NCBI RefSeq assembly: GCF_003265705.1
Contig: NW_020312827.1
Span: forward strand, 15,182,996-15,246,995
Reading direction: 5' to 3'
DNA length: 64,000 nt
Origin: Callorhinus ursinus
Taxonomy: Eukaryota; Chordata; Mammalia; Carnivora; Otariidae
The notes under the pieces are model-generated. The model was not told where the DNA came from. It worked only from the letters and a program-made list of their open reading frames with translations, and did no database searches. Shown here one piece after another: positions 45,092 to 56,408 of this stretch (within the stretch, counting starts at the first letter, position 1; each line of letters begins with the position of its first letter). The position numbers and the translations under genes are program-made.

Positions 45092-45279
45092 TTTTTTAAA
45101 GATTTATTTATTTATTTATTTTAGATAGAGAGCATGAGTGGGAGGGTCAGAGGTAGAGGGAGAGAGAATCTCAAGCAGATTCCATGTTGAGTGCACAGTG
45201 TGATGCAGGGCAGGATCTCAAGGCCTAAGCAGAAACCAAGAGTTAGATGCTTAACAGACTGAACTACTCAGGCTCCCCA
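45092..45279 (-). mobile_element. CAN-SINE (antisense), diverged
   Basis: AAAGATTTATTTATTTATT, GA-rich body and a decayed head complement (gactgaactactcaggctcc). A perfect 12-bp duplication, gtttgaaaactt, lies at 45080-45091 and 45280-45291, even though the body has many substitutions. Confidence 0.9.
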
Positions 45280-45291
45280 GTTTGAAAACTT

Positions 45292-45609
45292 CTTGAAATA
45301 AAGAGCTAATGAGTGTCCTAAAGCTAAGTCTAAACTTATGTAAACTGGGTACCAATGCAAAAAAAGAGAGAGGCTACATTTTGGGGGAAACAAGAAATCT
45401 GCTTGAAATTGCAGATTTTGGAGCAAGACCATTATCACAGTTGCTGAAAATAATGACCTTGAGGAAGACTTTGGAAAAAATCATAGAAATTGCCAAAGTA
45501 AGGATTGTGGACACATGCTGTCACATGAGAGGGGGATTGGGTTTTCTTCTATAGCTACTTAATGGGTTAGTTAAGGCCAGTAGATAAAAGATACAAAAGA
45601 TGAGTCTGG
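45292..45609. other. single-copy DNA, possibly older L3 upstream part
   Basis: Carries an 81-codon frame (45309-45554) without a recognisable domain. It directly precedes the L3-like segment and may be part of it, but I cannot show that. Confidence 0.3.
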
Positions 45610-45815
45610 GGTTATTATGAAGAAGACATTTCTAACAATTGGACCTATTCAGAAATGAACTGCTATGTCACAGTTTCACTGCCATCGTTGGAAAGTTAAA
45701 CCAGAGACCAAGTTACTTTTGCATTTTAATACTAAAGAAAGGGATCCTGAATTGGGTGGGAAGTGAGACAAAACAAGCTGTGAGGTCCTTTCCAACATTA
45801 ATAGCCTATGATTTT
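45610..45815 (+). repeat. L3/CR1-type LINE 3' end
   Basis: aagacatttctaacaattgg, a cctattcagaaatgaactgc block, and the terminal tgtgaggtcctttccaacat plus cctatgatttt resemble the CR1/L3 3' end, whose consensus ends in GAGGTCCCTTCCAACTCTA and GATTCTATGA units. One of the oldest repeat layers in the window. Confidence 0.62.
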
Positions 45816-47035
45816 TTTCTTCTCACTAAGTGTTTGAATGATGCTCCCAATTGTATAGTTTACTATTTGATACTATCTCTAGCCCTCATATTGTGCATGC
45901 ATATGTGTGTTTGTGTTTTCCCTCCTGAGGTTCAGGGTGTTTAAAATATTTGCCCCAAGATGATGATTTATATGGATTATACATGTGGATAATATTAGAT
46001 GCTGCACAGTACTATTAAAGGTGATTTATTTATTTGTAGAACAGTGGCCCAAGACTGCTCCAAATATATCTACAGGGTGCAGGTTTGAAATTAATGTGCT
46101 AGAGTACTTTAACGTAGGGAGTATGCTGGCTGGGTTTGCTGATGTTCGGAGCAGCCAAAGGCTCTCACCTTGATGGATGGTTGTTTCTTTCTTGATCAAT
46201 GCATGAATCATCTCTCCTAGGTCAACAAAGAGAGAAAACAGTAGGAGGGCCTGCCCAATGCTGGATTAAGTTCAAAACCGGTAGAGAAATTTACAATGTA
46301 GGGCAGATATAAGAAGGTATGTTTATTTGAATCCCTGACACATTACTGTTTTTCAAGTTTATGCTACCTGGGCAGGATGGAAAAAAACAAAACAAAATAA
46401 ACAACAGCAACAAAATAAAACAATATTTTTTTCTTTACTCATTGGAATGGCTTAAATGAGCTTATGGAAGACCATCCTTAGACTTAAGTTTGGATTTTCT
46501 GCAAGGAATAACAGTTGATTTATAAGTGAACCATATTATCAGGCTTTAAGTATTAGATCAAAATAAACTCTTGCAAATATCTTCACTTCATAGATTGTCA
46601 TTTTTCTTAGAAAATAAAATAATATCCAAGGAAACAATGCAACATTGCAATTGGTCAGTCTTATTTCAATCTTTAGGCTGAAGGAAGAGAGTCTTGTAAG
46701 GTACGGCAAAAGCATAGATGCTGTATGCCCTTACAGGTGGATCATGGAAAGACAGCCTATGGGATAGTTAAGTATCATTACCAAAAGATTTTGCAGTTTC
46801 AAATATTAATTTTAAGACGGTGTTAGGGATATCTGGATATGGTAAAAAATAAAGGTGAATTCTACAGGATAAATCCTTTCTCACTTAAATTCAGCAAACC
46901 AAAGTATGTGTGATAGAATGGAGAAAGAATCCTATCCATGGAAACCATTGCCTGTGCTTTATTTAAAAAAGGAAGGGGGGGTGCTTTGGAATCAGGCGGG
47001 CCTGCAGGAATTTAGATTGTTTTGCTTAACTTTTT
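45816..47035. other. single-copy DNA with an A-rich patch
   Basis: A-rich low-complexity sequence at 46379-46425. Short opposing frames at 45985-46211 have no features. Otherwise nothing recognised. Confidence 0.4.
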
Positions 47036-47039
47036 TTGA

Positions 47040-47205
47040 GATACCGGAAAAATGACTTCTTTTTCCTGAGTCTTAGTTTTTTTATTTGTAAAGTGGATAA
47101 GTAATATCAATTTCAAAAAGCTGTCATGAGAATTAAAAGAAGTAATCTGGAGTACTTAGTATAGTGCCTGGCACAAAATAGACTGTTAACATTTTCATTA
47201 ACAAA
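47040..47205 (+). repeat. MIR SINE
   Basis: ctgagtcttagttttttta, tttgtaaagtggataagtaa, gctgtcatgagaattaaaag and atagtgcctggcacaaaata are in MIR order. Confidence 0.75.
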
Positions 47206-48555
47206 ATTAATTGTGTAATTATTTGTTTTTCTTCGACACTAGTCATAATTAGGACAAGAACTGTGTTGCTATGCAGTGTTCTTGGTATTCCAAGAATCTA
47301 GTGCTGTGATTTGGGCATAATAATTGCTCACCAAGTACTTATGGACTTAATTACTTAAATAATCTTAGTTTCTATTCTTCTGGGAGTTTAACTGAAGTGT
47401 GGGCTTGGTCATTGAGGGAGGCAGTGAGGAAGCTGGGCATGATCCTGCAATGCTCAGGATTTGGCTTCTCGGCCCTTTCCATCTGTTAATCCAAAGTTCT
47501 TCTTCTCCCAAGAAAGGAAGAAATATCATTTGGGAAATGAAAACATAATCTTCCTTTAAGAACTGGAAAAATCCAACCTGTTACGAATTTAGAGCAAAAC
47601 TCTGGAGCCTTTGCCGGAGGAAGAAGTCTGAGGCAGTGAGGATCAGCAGACTTGGATAAAACAAGGCAGACTTGGAAAAATCACATCATTCTGGTTTCTT
47701 CCCTAAGTGTGGTAGCATTGATTGTCTTGAAGATCCTTTTTAAGGTGACAGCAGAATCAAGTCCTTCTGGATCTATCTTCCTTAGACGTCAGACGAAGAC
47801 AGCTGTTTCAGGCATGAGTGAAACTGCTCTTATTCCTTCAAGATTTGGATATCGCCTTCATCTTTCACATTAATCAGAGAAACGATGACATTAACTTTCC
47901 CAGGTGACTTTCAGTCCCTTCCCAGAAGTCTCTCAATCCTTCCATGAATAGCAATGTGTGTGTGTTCTGCAAACAAATGAATTGCTTGAGCTCTCAAGAG
48001 TGTCACATTATGCAGACCAATTAGTTCAGAAGGTGGCTCATTATTTTTGAAATTTCTGCCATCGGGTCTCTATAGTTAAATTTATCAGATGAGGGTTTTC
48101 AATTTTTTTAAAAAAATTTACTAAACTTCATTCCTTTTCCCCCCTTTACAATGCACCTGAGGTCTCTGAATCACTCCTGATCTTTTACTTTGTGTGTAAT
48201 GAAAAGACTGATTTTTTCCTTCACGTTTATAGAAATAAGTGATTCTGTATCAGTGCTCCCAAAACCTTCTCTGAGTGCTCCCCTAAAAGCAGCCGACCGC
48301 TCTTTAATATTAATGGCCAGACAGAATGTATGGACAGACCATAGCAATTAAAAGAATGTTACCCCAACCATACCCAGAAGTTCATTTCTAACATTGGTGA
48401 ATGTTTTGGAAGCAGAACAGGGAACTCTTGTCTGGTGTTAATGCTATAGGTCTGTAGAGACTTAATTATCAGTGTAGCTACTTGGAAAGTCACACCTTAT
48501 ATAGAATGTTAGTGAAACTAAACAGTGAATGGGGCTGTGGCAGAATTCATTGAGG
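47206..48555. other. single-copy DNA, nothing firm
   Basis: A weak sense L2-like end lies near 47250-47345. The 73-codon frame at 47652-47873 contains a short hydrophobic run but has no homologue I recognise, no Kozak-like context and no splice evidence. Confidence 0.35.
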
Positions 48556-48559
48556 CCAT

Positions 48560-48760
48560 ATTGTACATCAAAAACTATGAGCTTTGAAGTCAGAAAAACC
48601 TGGCTTTAATTCCTGGTTGTGTGACTTGTTATGTGATGTCTAGAAGCCTCAGTGTTCTTTCCTAGAAAACAGGAATACTTACATATATCTCAGGCAGTAG
48701 TTCAATGACCAAATTGAGAGAATAAATGTAAACACCGTTAGGGCCATGTATGTTTCCTTG
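48560..48760 (+). repeat. MIR SINE
   Basis: gagctttgaagtcagaaaaa, cctggctttaattcctggtt, gtgtgacttgttatgtgatg, and agaaaacaggaatacttaca are in MIR order. Confidence 0.78.
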
Positions 48761-48999
48761 GCCTTTCACTAGCCATCATTTGAGAAGATCTGTCTTTGAA
48801 ACTTATCTTCACCGTGGGAAATTACTTACAGTTTGAGTTAATTTGTTTCTTTTTTAGATAGGTATTCGGGCCCAGAGAGTTAGTTTCTCATCATTCTCAG
48901 TTCATTGGATACTTGTCATGGGTCCATGTGAGTCTCTTCTCATTGTCTTTATTCACTTTTATCCCTCAGTAACTCAGTTCCATTACTCTTGGTTCCCAT

Positions 49000-49240
49000 A
49001 GGTGAATATATTAATGTGTTTTGATGTGTATCCTTTTATTTGTATACATTCTTGTAGAACATGCATTATTACTTTGTATATAGTTCTAATTTATATAAAT
49101 TATATTGCACAGTATATCTCATTATTTTATCTTTTCTACTCGATACTGTTTTAAATTTTCTACCTGTGTTCTGTGTGTGGAAGTCTACATTTTATTGCAG
49201 TGTATGCCTCCACTATATTGTGCCTCTCCATTCCCGCAGT
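49000..49240 (-). repeat. possible old L1 fragment (antisense)
   Basis: gtagaacatgcattattact, tatattgcacagtatatctc, and ctacattttattgcagtgta vaguely follow an antisense L1 pattern. Weak. Confidence 0.3.
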
Positions 49241-49376
49241 TAGGGACACAGGAATTGCCTTCAATTCTCCTATTGGACTGGCAGAAATTAGAAAACTGAA
49301 CAATTCCATGTGATAGGGATTTAGAACCCTCAAGCACTACTGGTGGGAGGATGGATGGGTATGCCCACTCTGGAGG

Positions 49377-49381
49377 TGTGT

Positions 49382-49423
<42 letters not shown>
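49377..49423. repeat. (TG)n microsatellite
   Basis: About 20 TG units with one TATG interruption, ending exactly where L1 sequence begins at 49425. Confidence 0.95.
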
Positions 49424-49424
<1 letters not shown>

Positions 49425-49426
<2 letters not shown>

Positions 49427-49848
49427 AGACATCCAAATGGCCAACAAACACATGAAAAAATGCTCAACATCACTCGGCATCAGGGAAATACAAATCAAAA
49501 CCACAATGAGATATTACCTCATACCAGTCAAAATGGCAAAAATTAACAAATCAGGAAATGACAGATGTTGGTGAGGATGGGGAGAAAAGGGGACCCTCCT
49601 ACACTGTTGGTGGGAATGCAGGCTGTTGCAGGCACTCTGGAAAACAGTATGGAGGTTTCTCAAAAAGTTGAAAATAGAGATACCTTATGACCCAGCAATT
49701 GAACTACTAGGTATTTACCCCAAAGATACAAATGCAGTGATCTGAAGGGGCACCTGCACCCCAATGTTTATAGCAGCAATGTCCACAAAACTATGGAAAG
49801 AGCCCAGATGTCCATCAACAGATGAATGGTTAAGAAAAGATGTCGTGT

Positions 49849-49895
<47 letters not shown>

Positions 49896-50315
49896 TGGAA
49901 TACTACTCAGCCATCAAAAAAATGAAATCTTACCATTTGCAATGATGTGGATGGAACTAGAGGGTATTATGCTAAGCAAAATAAGTCAGTCAGAGAAAGA
50001 CATTTATCATACGATCTCACTCATATGTGGAATTTAAGAAACAAAACAGAGGATCATAAGGGAAGAGAAGGAAATATAAAACAAGACAAAATCCGAGAGA
50101 GAGACAAACCATAGGACACTCCTAATCATACAAAACAAACTAAGAGTTGCTGGAGGCAAGTCGGGTGAGGGGATGGGGTAACTGGGTGATGGACATTAAG
50201 AAGGGCACGTGATGTAATGAGCCCTGGGTGTTACATAAGACTGATGAATCATTGGACTGTACCTTTGAAACTAATAATACACTATTTGTTAATTAATTGA
50301 ATTTAAATTTAAAAA
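49425..50315 (+). mobile_element. L1 retrotransposon, 5'-truncated
   Basis: Starts in ORF2 (agaagacatccaaatggcca), continues through agtatggaggtttctcaaaa and cccagcaattgaactactag to a 3' UTR (gatggacattaagaagggca; actaataatacactatttg). Its 3' UTR differs from the other carnivore-type copies and its ORF2 has stops (for example tgatctgaagg at 49738). It contains the AC repeat at 49851. The flanking TG tract prevents a clear duplication from being read. Confidence 0.92.
49851..49893. repeat. (AC)n microsatellite inside L1
   Basis: About 21 AC units replacing the short TATATACA run found at this ORF2 position in the unexpanded copy (13829-13837). Confidence 0.95.
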
Positions 50316-50719
50316 ATTATATATACTTAAAGCGTAAAAAAAACATTACTATTTTAAGTCTGTTCAGTGCTTGTAAATGTTTTCCAAGGTTACTGAAAAA
50401 CAGTATAGCTTTGCATTCCTTTTATAATCAACATCTTACCATAAACATTGCTCCATGAAATCATAACAACAGCAAAGAAGAAACATATACATATGCATGC
50501 ACATACATATACTATGACCCAGAAAATATTCTGAAGTCTGGGCAGTGTAAGTTCATAGAATTCCAGTCTCTGCAGTATAGGAATGCAAATTAAGAGGAGG
50601 CATGAGCAAACGCTGAATGTCAGTTCACCATTCTGCCATAGTCCTGTAATGTGTATTATGGAATACCCAAAGCCCTCCATGTTCCTTCTGGCGAGATTAA
50701 AGCAGGACTTTCTAATCCT
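50316..50719. other. single-copy DNA, nothing recognised
   Basis: A 134-codon minus-strand frame (50390-50794) crosses this region. It has a Cys/Ile-rich middle but no recognisable domain and runs into transposon sequence. Treated as chance. Confidence 0.35.
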
Positions 50720-51122
50720 TCTTTGGCCATAGACCCCTTTGGCAACCTGGGAAAGCCTGTGAAACCCTTTTCGGAATGCCATTGTAAAAGGCATAAAATA
50801 AAGTTTATGCGATTACAAAGGAAACAAATCATATTGAAATTAAGTTATAAAATATTAAAACATTGTATTATAATTATCTATATGGTCTTATTAATGGATT
50901 AAATGACAAAATCTAGTATTATGTCTAATAAATAATTGTCATAATTTTGAAGGAGCAATGAATGTAAAAGGCTCTTTTAGGATATCTGCAATAACTATAA
51001 TGTGATAAGAAAATACCTGTAATTAAGTTGGTGACAAAGTCACAGGTACTGCTGATACTATGGTAATTTTCCATATTTATCAATAAAGAAAATTCTCTGA
51101 ATTCCAGGTTAAGAACCCTTAG
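50720..51122 (+). mobile_element. hAT-like non-autonomous DNA transposon relic
   Basis: ctttggccatagaccccttt at the left, then tttatgcgattacaaaggaa, agttggtgacaaagtcacag, gtactgctgatactatgg and a terminal ttccaggttaagaaccct form a recognisable old MER-type element. The ends are imperfect inverted repeats (TTCTAATCC against GGTTAAGAACC, loosely). Family name uncertain. Confidence 0.5.
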
Positions 51123-51253
51123 TTTAAGGAAAGAAAATGGGCTGAGCCTTGGTCCTCACTGGCCTCTTGACAACACCCATTTGTTGTCAGTAGTACTGGG
51201 CTTCTGCTTGGGTCAGGAATACACATTTGACCTCTAAAAAAACTTCAGCATTG

Positions 51254-51449
51254 GGTGCCTTGGATGGCTCAGTTGGTTAAGCTTCCAACTCTTGGTTTCA
51301 GCTCTAGTTGTGATCTCATGGGTAGTGAGATCAAGCCCCGTGTTGGGCTCCCTGTTCAGTGAGAAGTCTGCTTGAAGATTCTCTCCCTCTGTCCCTCCCC
51401 CACTTATGCTCTTTCTCTCAAATAAATAAAAATAAAATAAAGTAAAAGA
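51254..51449 (+). mobile_element. CAN-SINE, older
   Basis: ggtgccttggatggctcagttg head, diverged body, AAATAAATAAAAATAAAAT tail. A 10-bp duplication, ttcagcnttg, lies at 51244-51253 and 51450-51459 with one mismatch. Confidence 0.9.
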
Positions 51450-51459
51450 TTCAGCTTTG

Positions 51460-52188
51460 GAAGGAACAATATCCTTTCCTATATATCTGGTTGTTTGAAG
51501 ATGGAGAAACATAAGGTCAAGGGTGACTAGCCACAAAGGTTTGTTTCATCAATATGCCATCCCAACAAGGTCTTTGTCCTGCTCTGCTGTTACTCTACGG
51601 ACACTGGTGGCTGTCAATCCCTGAAGGAAGGGAAGGTGTAGTCAATGATTGTCCCTCCTGAGTGAGTGTGTGGGGTGAACATTTGGTGAAGAGGCAAGAG
51701 CAGAACTGAACACGTGCCAAACTCTCCTCCCTCTGCCTACTCTGTCCACCCTTGCTCCAGACCACAGTACAGCCCCTCCCGTTTGGTCTTCCATAGACAT
51801 CCTCCAGCTCACAAGAACCTTCAGGTTCCCCAAGAGACCCTGACAGTTTTGCTGTTTGTTCATTAGATCCATGCTCCTTTCTTGTTTCACTTGTTTCTCC
51901 AGGGTTTATTTTGAGGAGAAGAAACCAACAGTTCTTGCTAGTTTGTGGTCTTGATAGGAACATACTAGTTTCACTGTTTGAAACATAGGAGTTTAATGTT
52001 ATCTTTATATGATTATCTTGAGAATGGAATGACGCAATGTGACATATTTAGGACAGCTGCTAGACCATAGCAGGTCACATCTTCACTACTCATACATTGT
52101 TTGTCCATGCAATATGCCGATGGTGGCCTAATTTGTTAGTGTCCACCATTGGGAGTGAAGCACATAGCAGAGGTCATTCCCTCTGAAG
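51460..52188. other. single-copy DNA with overlapping antisense frames
   Basis: 51595-51963 is somewhat GC-richer than its surroundings and holds two overlapping minus-strand frames of 122 and 82 codons. Neither shows a known domain, signal peptide or repeat. Not called as a gene. Confidence 0.4.
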
Positions 52189-52189
52189 T

Positions 52190-52590
52190 AGTGGCTCTCA
52201 ACCTTGGCCATATATAAGAATCACCAAGGACCTTGTGAAAGTCTATATGCTCAGGCCACACCCCTGTCCATTTACATTGAGATCTCTCAGGGAGGGACTT
52301 GAGCATTTGCACTTTTTTTTAAAGCTTCTCAGATGGGGCTCCTGGGTGGCTCAGTCAGTTAAGCGGCTGCTTTTGGTCCAGGTCATGATCTCAGGGGCGT
52401 GGGATCGAGCCCCACATTGGGTTGGGTTCCCTGTTCAGCGGGGGGAGCCTGATTCTCCCTCTCCCTCTGCCACTCCCCTTACTTGTGCTCTCTCACTCTG
52501 TCAAATAAATAAATAAAATCTTTAAAAAAAATAAAGTTTCTCAGATGATTCCAATGTGCAGTCAAACTTTGGAATCTCTGAATGAGATTC
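52190..52590 (+). mobile_element. hAT/MER5-type element split by a SINE
   Basis: Left part: gtggctctcaaccttggcca, aagaatcaccaaggaccttg, ctcaggccacacccctgtcc. Right part: gattccaatgtgcagtcaaa and ctttggaatctctg. These are the two ends of a MER5-like element, and they rejoin when the SINE and one duplication are removed. Confidence 0.75.
52336..52532 (+). mobile_element. CAN-SINE inside MER5-like element
   Basis: gggctcctgggtggctcagt head and AAATAAATAAATAAAATC tail. A 15-bp duplication, aaagyttctcagatg, lies at 52321-52335 and 52533-52547 with one mismatch. Confidence 0.95.
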
Positions 52591-53910
52591 TTAACTTGGA
52601 AATCATTCCCTTTCCTTTATACTCTGGGTGTTCATTGAGAAGAATAAAATTTCTAGGTGAGATATTCAATTTCTAAATAAAGTCAACAACCTTAATGTGT
52701 TATGCACACCTACTCACACACATACACATTGTATGTGTGATAAAGCAAATATTAAAAGCACTCAGGGGTGGGATGGATTTGAGGAGGAAGAGGAGAGACT
52801 GTGACAATTCTGGACTATAGATAATCTTTTCAGTGGTAAAAGGACATATTCTCTATGAGTATAAAATTCTTAAAGTTAGTAAGCAGAGCCCTTTGGAAAA
52901 GGATATATTTACTTGAACTTCGTAGGAAGAACTTAGTAATATTCCCTGAGGTGATCACATCATTATTATTTATAAAGTTTGTCTCTGTAGTGTTGGGTCT
53001 GCAGGAGATTTGACCTGGTGAAACGTATGGTTCTGTGTTATATGAGTCATCAGTAGTTCTTCTGGCTCTATATAGTTTGAAATAAACCAGATTTGGAACA
53101 TATTATCTAGAGTTATTATAAACTCTAGTGTTTTAAAGTTGCCTGCCAATTCAGAGTTATATCTGTGTGTTTTTTTCATGGAGTAAGGTGTGGAAATGGG
53201 GGAGAAAGACTTGGCAAAAAGGACCCTTCATTGAGAAGACAGCGAGCACAGATGGCCCTGACGGTTGGGGGTGAGGAATTGCGAGCTACAGAAGACATCA
53301 TAGCTGAAGACAGATTATGAACTTCCCCTAGAAAATGTTGTCTGAGCGAGAGTTAATGGAAGCTTAGGCAGTTATACTGAATGGAAAAATGGCAAAGACA
53401 AATACACATAAAGCTTCACATCCAGCTTCTCAAGGTGACATTTTGAAACCCTTAAAACTACCATAGATGATCCAGTGGAATACTGGAATTCTGCTCCTAG
53501 TGGTGTGATTGTTATGTTTTCTTTCAATTTTAACAATGCCTTCTAATTGCCACTCTGTGTAACATCTAGCCAGCAGCTGAAGAGCAGATTACCAGCATTA
53601 AAATGCTGAAAAGAAGAGCACACAAAAGGATAAAAAATTATCTTTATGGTTGCTCTGAAGAAAATATTTGAAGAAGGTAAAGCATGTCTGCATACCCTTC
53701 TCTTCTTCACAACATCAATATTAAAATCGCAGTGACCTATCTGCCAGAGTCTCTGAGTCAGTGTTCAATTTGGAACAGACTCTTTTTTTCTCCCCCATCC
53801 CCAATCAAATTTATCTCTCCTTGTCTTGTTCTCTTGGATTCTACTCTGCTAAATGACAGTTAGTTTGACAAATGACTCCTTACTAATAGATTGAGTGTTA
53901 ATGTAGTCAT
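52591..53910. other. single-copy DNA, nothing recognised
   Basis: About 1.3 kb with no clear repeat or coding signal. 53560-53720 is A-rich (gcattaaaatgctgaaaag). Confidence 0.4.
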
Positions 53911-53914
53911 TAAA

Positions 53915-54090
53915 AACTAATAACAAGCATTTATTGAATGCTTTCTATATGTCAGGAAATGTATTAAAAGTGTGCACATATATTATCTCCAACCAGGTTA
54001 ACATTTTCATTTTGAAAGGTAACCTAATAATTTAACTCAAGGAAATGGCCCAAATGGCAGACCTTTGGGCTCCTAGCAGGGGAGAAAGGA
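53915..54090 (-). repeat. MIR SINE (antisense)
   Basis: aataacaagcatttattgaa, tgctttctatatgtcaggaa, a tattatctccaacc stretch, then gaaaggtaacctaataattt and aactcaaggaaatggccc follow the antisense MIR order. Confidence 0.7.
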
Positions 54091-54224
54091 TCTATTTATT
54101 GGCTAGAAAACATGATGGAGCTTCTCAAATCACATCTGGTGGTCTATCATCTGTTTCATCTATGGCAAGATATTTATTAGAAAGCATATAAAATATGAGT
54201 CAGAAGCCCTAGATTAGAGATGAA

Positions 54225-54340
54225 TAGCTTTTATAGACCACGATCTTCAGCCATTGCTTACATTCTCTGACCCTGTTTCCTTATCAGTAAAAGCAGGGTT
54301 ATCAATAAGACCTTTATGGTTGTTGTTGGTGATTGATCTC
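54225..54340 (+). repeat. MIR fragment
   Basis: attctctgaccctgtttcct, tatcagtaaaagcagggtta, then tatggttgttgttggtgatt. This is the MIR 3' half. Confidence 0.55.
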
Positions 54341-55335
54341 CCTCTCTATTTATTTGTAATTTTAAATGATTCATACATATCTTAGTTATGGGGGTGTTTG
54401 CTACAAATGAGGCTCCAGTCTGTTTTTAGGACGCTGAAGGCCAGTTTTGGGATTTCTATGGACATCTTTTCACTACAGTATTTTGGAAGTCTTTAATCCA
54501 TCCAGGACTTCATCTTATTTAAGCAAGTCATACTAGAATATTTGTCATGATTATTGTCGATTACAATTTAGTTGATGAATGGTTGATACCACCTTGAGGG
54601 GGCTCTTCCTAATGAAGTGCTATACTATTTTGTGGACTACTTGAATTCCTTGCTCAGTATGTATATGTTTCTAGGCCATGTGGGTTTCTGGTAAGTCTTA
54701 GTAAGAGTTTAGATATATGAGCATAGTAATTTTTACTTAAGCTTAAAACCATATCAAACAGTAGCTGCTAAATTATTAACTGTGCTAGTGTTACCCAGGC
54801 ACTTTCAAAAGGACTGGGTAAAATTATTATTATGTTTTATTATGCCAGAACTTACAAATTTATTCTGGTTTGGCAAAAAGTAGGCAGCAATACTTTGGGA
54901 AATTTGATTCATTTGGGAAATAAATAGAAATGGAATAAGGATTTTTCTCTTTAATTTCAAGATGTTTTGCTCATCTAGTTAGGAAATTTTGCTCATTAAT
55001 CTGATAGGTCCATGTTAAAGGAAATGAAATCTGCTCTGGATAATTTTTATTGTCACATATTTAGTACGAGAAGTGGTTGATATTTCTCACTAGTTTGTTA
55101 GTAATGACAGTATGAGAGATAGATTATTTTTTAGTGTATATCAATTTCTTATACAGGCTTGGAAGATATTCTCAGTATGGCTGGATCTGTATTCTAGCTT
55201 TGGTTTCTAGATCTTTCCACTCCCCGTCTCTCATGCCATGCATTCTGTACCAAAGTAGGCAACTTGTTCTGCCTCCTTTCCTAAAAGATGTGTGAACATC
55301 CCTGAGGTTGTGTTATACTTACCCTTTCATCCACA
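54341..55335. other. single-copy DNA, nothing recognised
   Basis: About 1 kb, AT-rich, without a recognisable repeat. Confidence 0.35.
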
Positions 55336-55339
55336 TCAT

Positions 55340-55640
55340 CTTGCTCATACACTGCATCAAAACATTCAGAATGATCTGTGGCTCTGACAGCACAGGACAG
55401 CACAGTTCCTCTGGTCTCCATCTTTACCTGACAAAATGCTACCCAAGTGTCAAGGTTCTTCTTAAAATTCATATTTCAGTTTTTTTAGAGCCAAACTTAA
55501 TCTTTCCAAATGCTGGTCTTAATTAGTGTATTTTCTATTTTCATGATAAGATACTGAGAATATTAATAAACTTAGTAAGTTGTAACTTCTTTGAGAATAA
55601 ATATAGTGACATATACTAGCATGGTTCCTGACTGCACTGT
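55340..55640 (+). repeat. L2 LINE 3' segment
   Basis: ctggtctccatctttacctg, caagtgtcaaggttcttctt, ttagagccaaacttaatctt, then aataaatatagtgacatata and agcatggttcctgactg approximate the sense L2 3' region. Confidence 0.48.
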
Positions 55641-55852
55641 TGCACTCCACTGAATTTCCAGGAGTGGTGCTGGATAGCTTAAATTTTCAAGGGAAACAGT
55701 GAGAGTTGACATCTGTTGGCCACTGCATGAACTACAAGCTGGAGGTAGTTCATAATTTCCATATTAGATCACACTATATTCTTTTCAATGAGGTCACACT
55801 TTGTGAAGCTGGGTTTGTGATGATTGTGGTGGTAAAAAAATACAAAAAAATT

Positions 55853-56067
55853 GGGGTGCCCAGGTTGAGTGTCCGACTCTTGGTTTTGGCTCAGGTCAGG
55901 ATCTCAGGGTCCTGGGATCAAGCCCCATGCTGGCTCCATGCTCAGCGGGGAGTCTCCCTGAAGATTCTTTCCCTCTGCTCCTCCCCCCATTCACTCATGT
56001 GCCCATGCTTGTGTACTATCTCTCTCTCTCTCTCTCAAATAAATAAAATAAAACTTTAAAAGAAAAC
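55853..56067 (+). mobile_element. CAN-SINE, older, deleted head
   Basis: ggggtgcccaggttgagtgt shows about a dozen bases missing from the tRNA-like head compared with other copies (the ggtggctcagtc part), so its internal promoter is damaged. CTCTCTCTC tract and AAATAAATAAAATAAAAC tail. The flanks share caaaaaaatt-type sequence, but an A-rich duplication is weak evidence. Confidence 0.88.
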
Positions 56068-56279
56068 CAAAAAATTAATGTGGGGTATTAATACCTTTAG
56101 TTCTATAAGGGTAGTGGTGTATTCTGATCCTAATATCTGAGAATCTGTGCTGAGTCAACAGGCATATACATCTTATTAGTAAATACAAATAAAGTTTAAA
56201 AATACTATGTTTTCTTTCAGTGTTATTTATTATTTTTCAAATGGCTATTAACTTGTTATGATATAATAGTTAATACGTT

Positions 56280-56408
56280 GGTAGGACCTAATTACTTAAT
56301 ACATGAAACTTACAGTTATTTCTTTCTTCTCCCTAAGTGAGTGCTGTGAAAAAAACCTAATGAGACACCAAGGATGCTGTGAACCAAGAAAGTTTGGGAA
56401 CCTCTGGT
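56280..56408 (+). repeat. possible hAT-type transposon 3' end
   Basis: Ends in gaaagtttgggaacctctgg, close to the complement of a CAGTGGTTCCCAAACTTT hAT terminus. The preceding gagacaccaaggatgctgtg block fits such an element. The matching 5' end was not found. Confidence 0.38.

Noticed and set aside
50390..50794. A 134-codon minus-strand membrane protein
   Set aside because: It spans single-copy DNA and the left part of a hAT-like relic, with no conserved motif or splice evidence.
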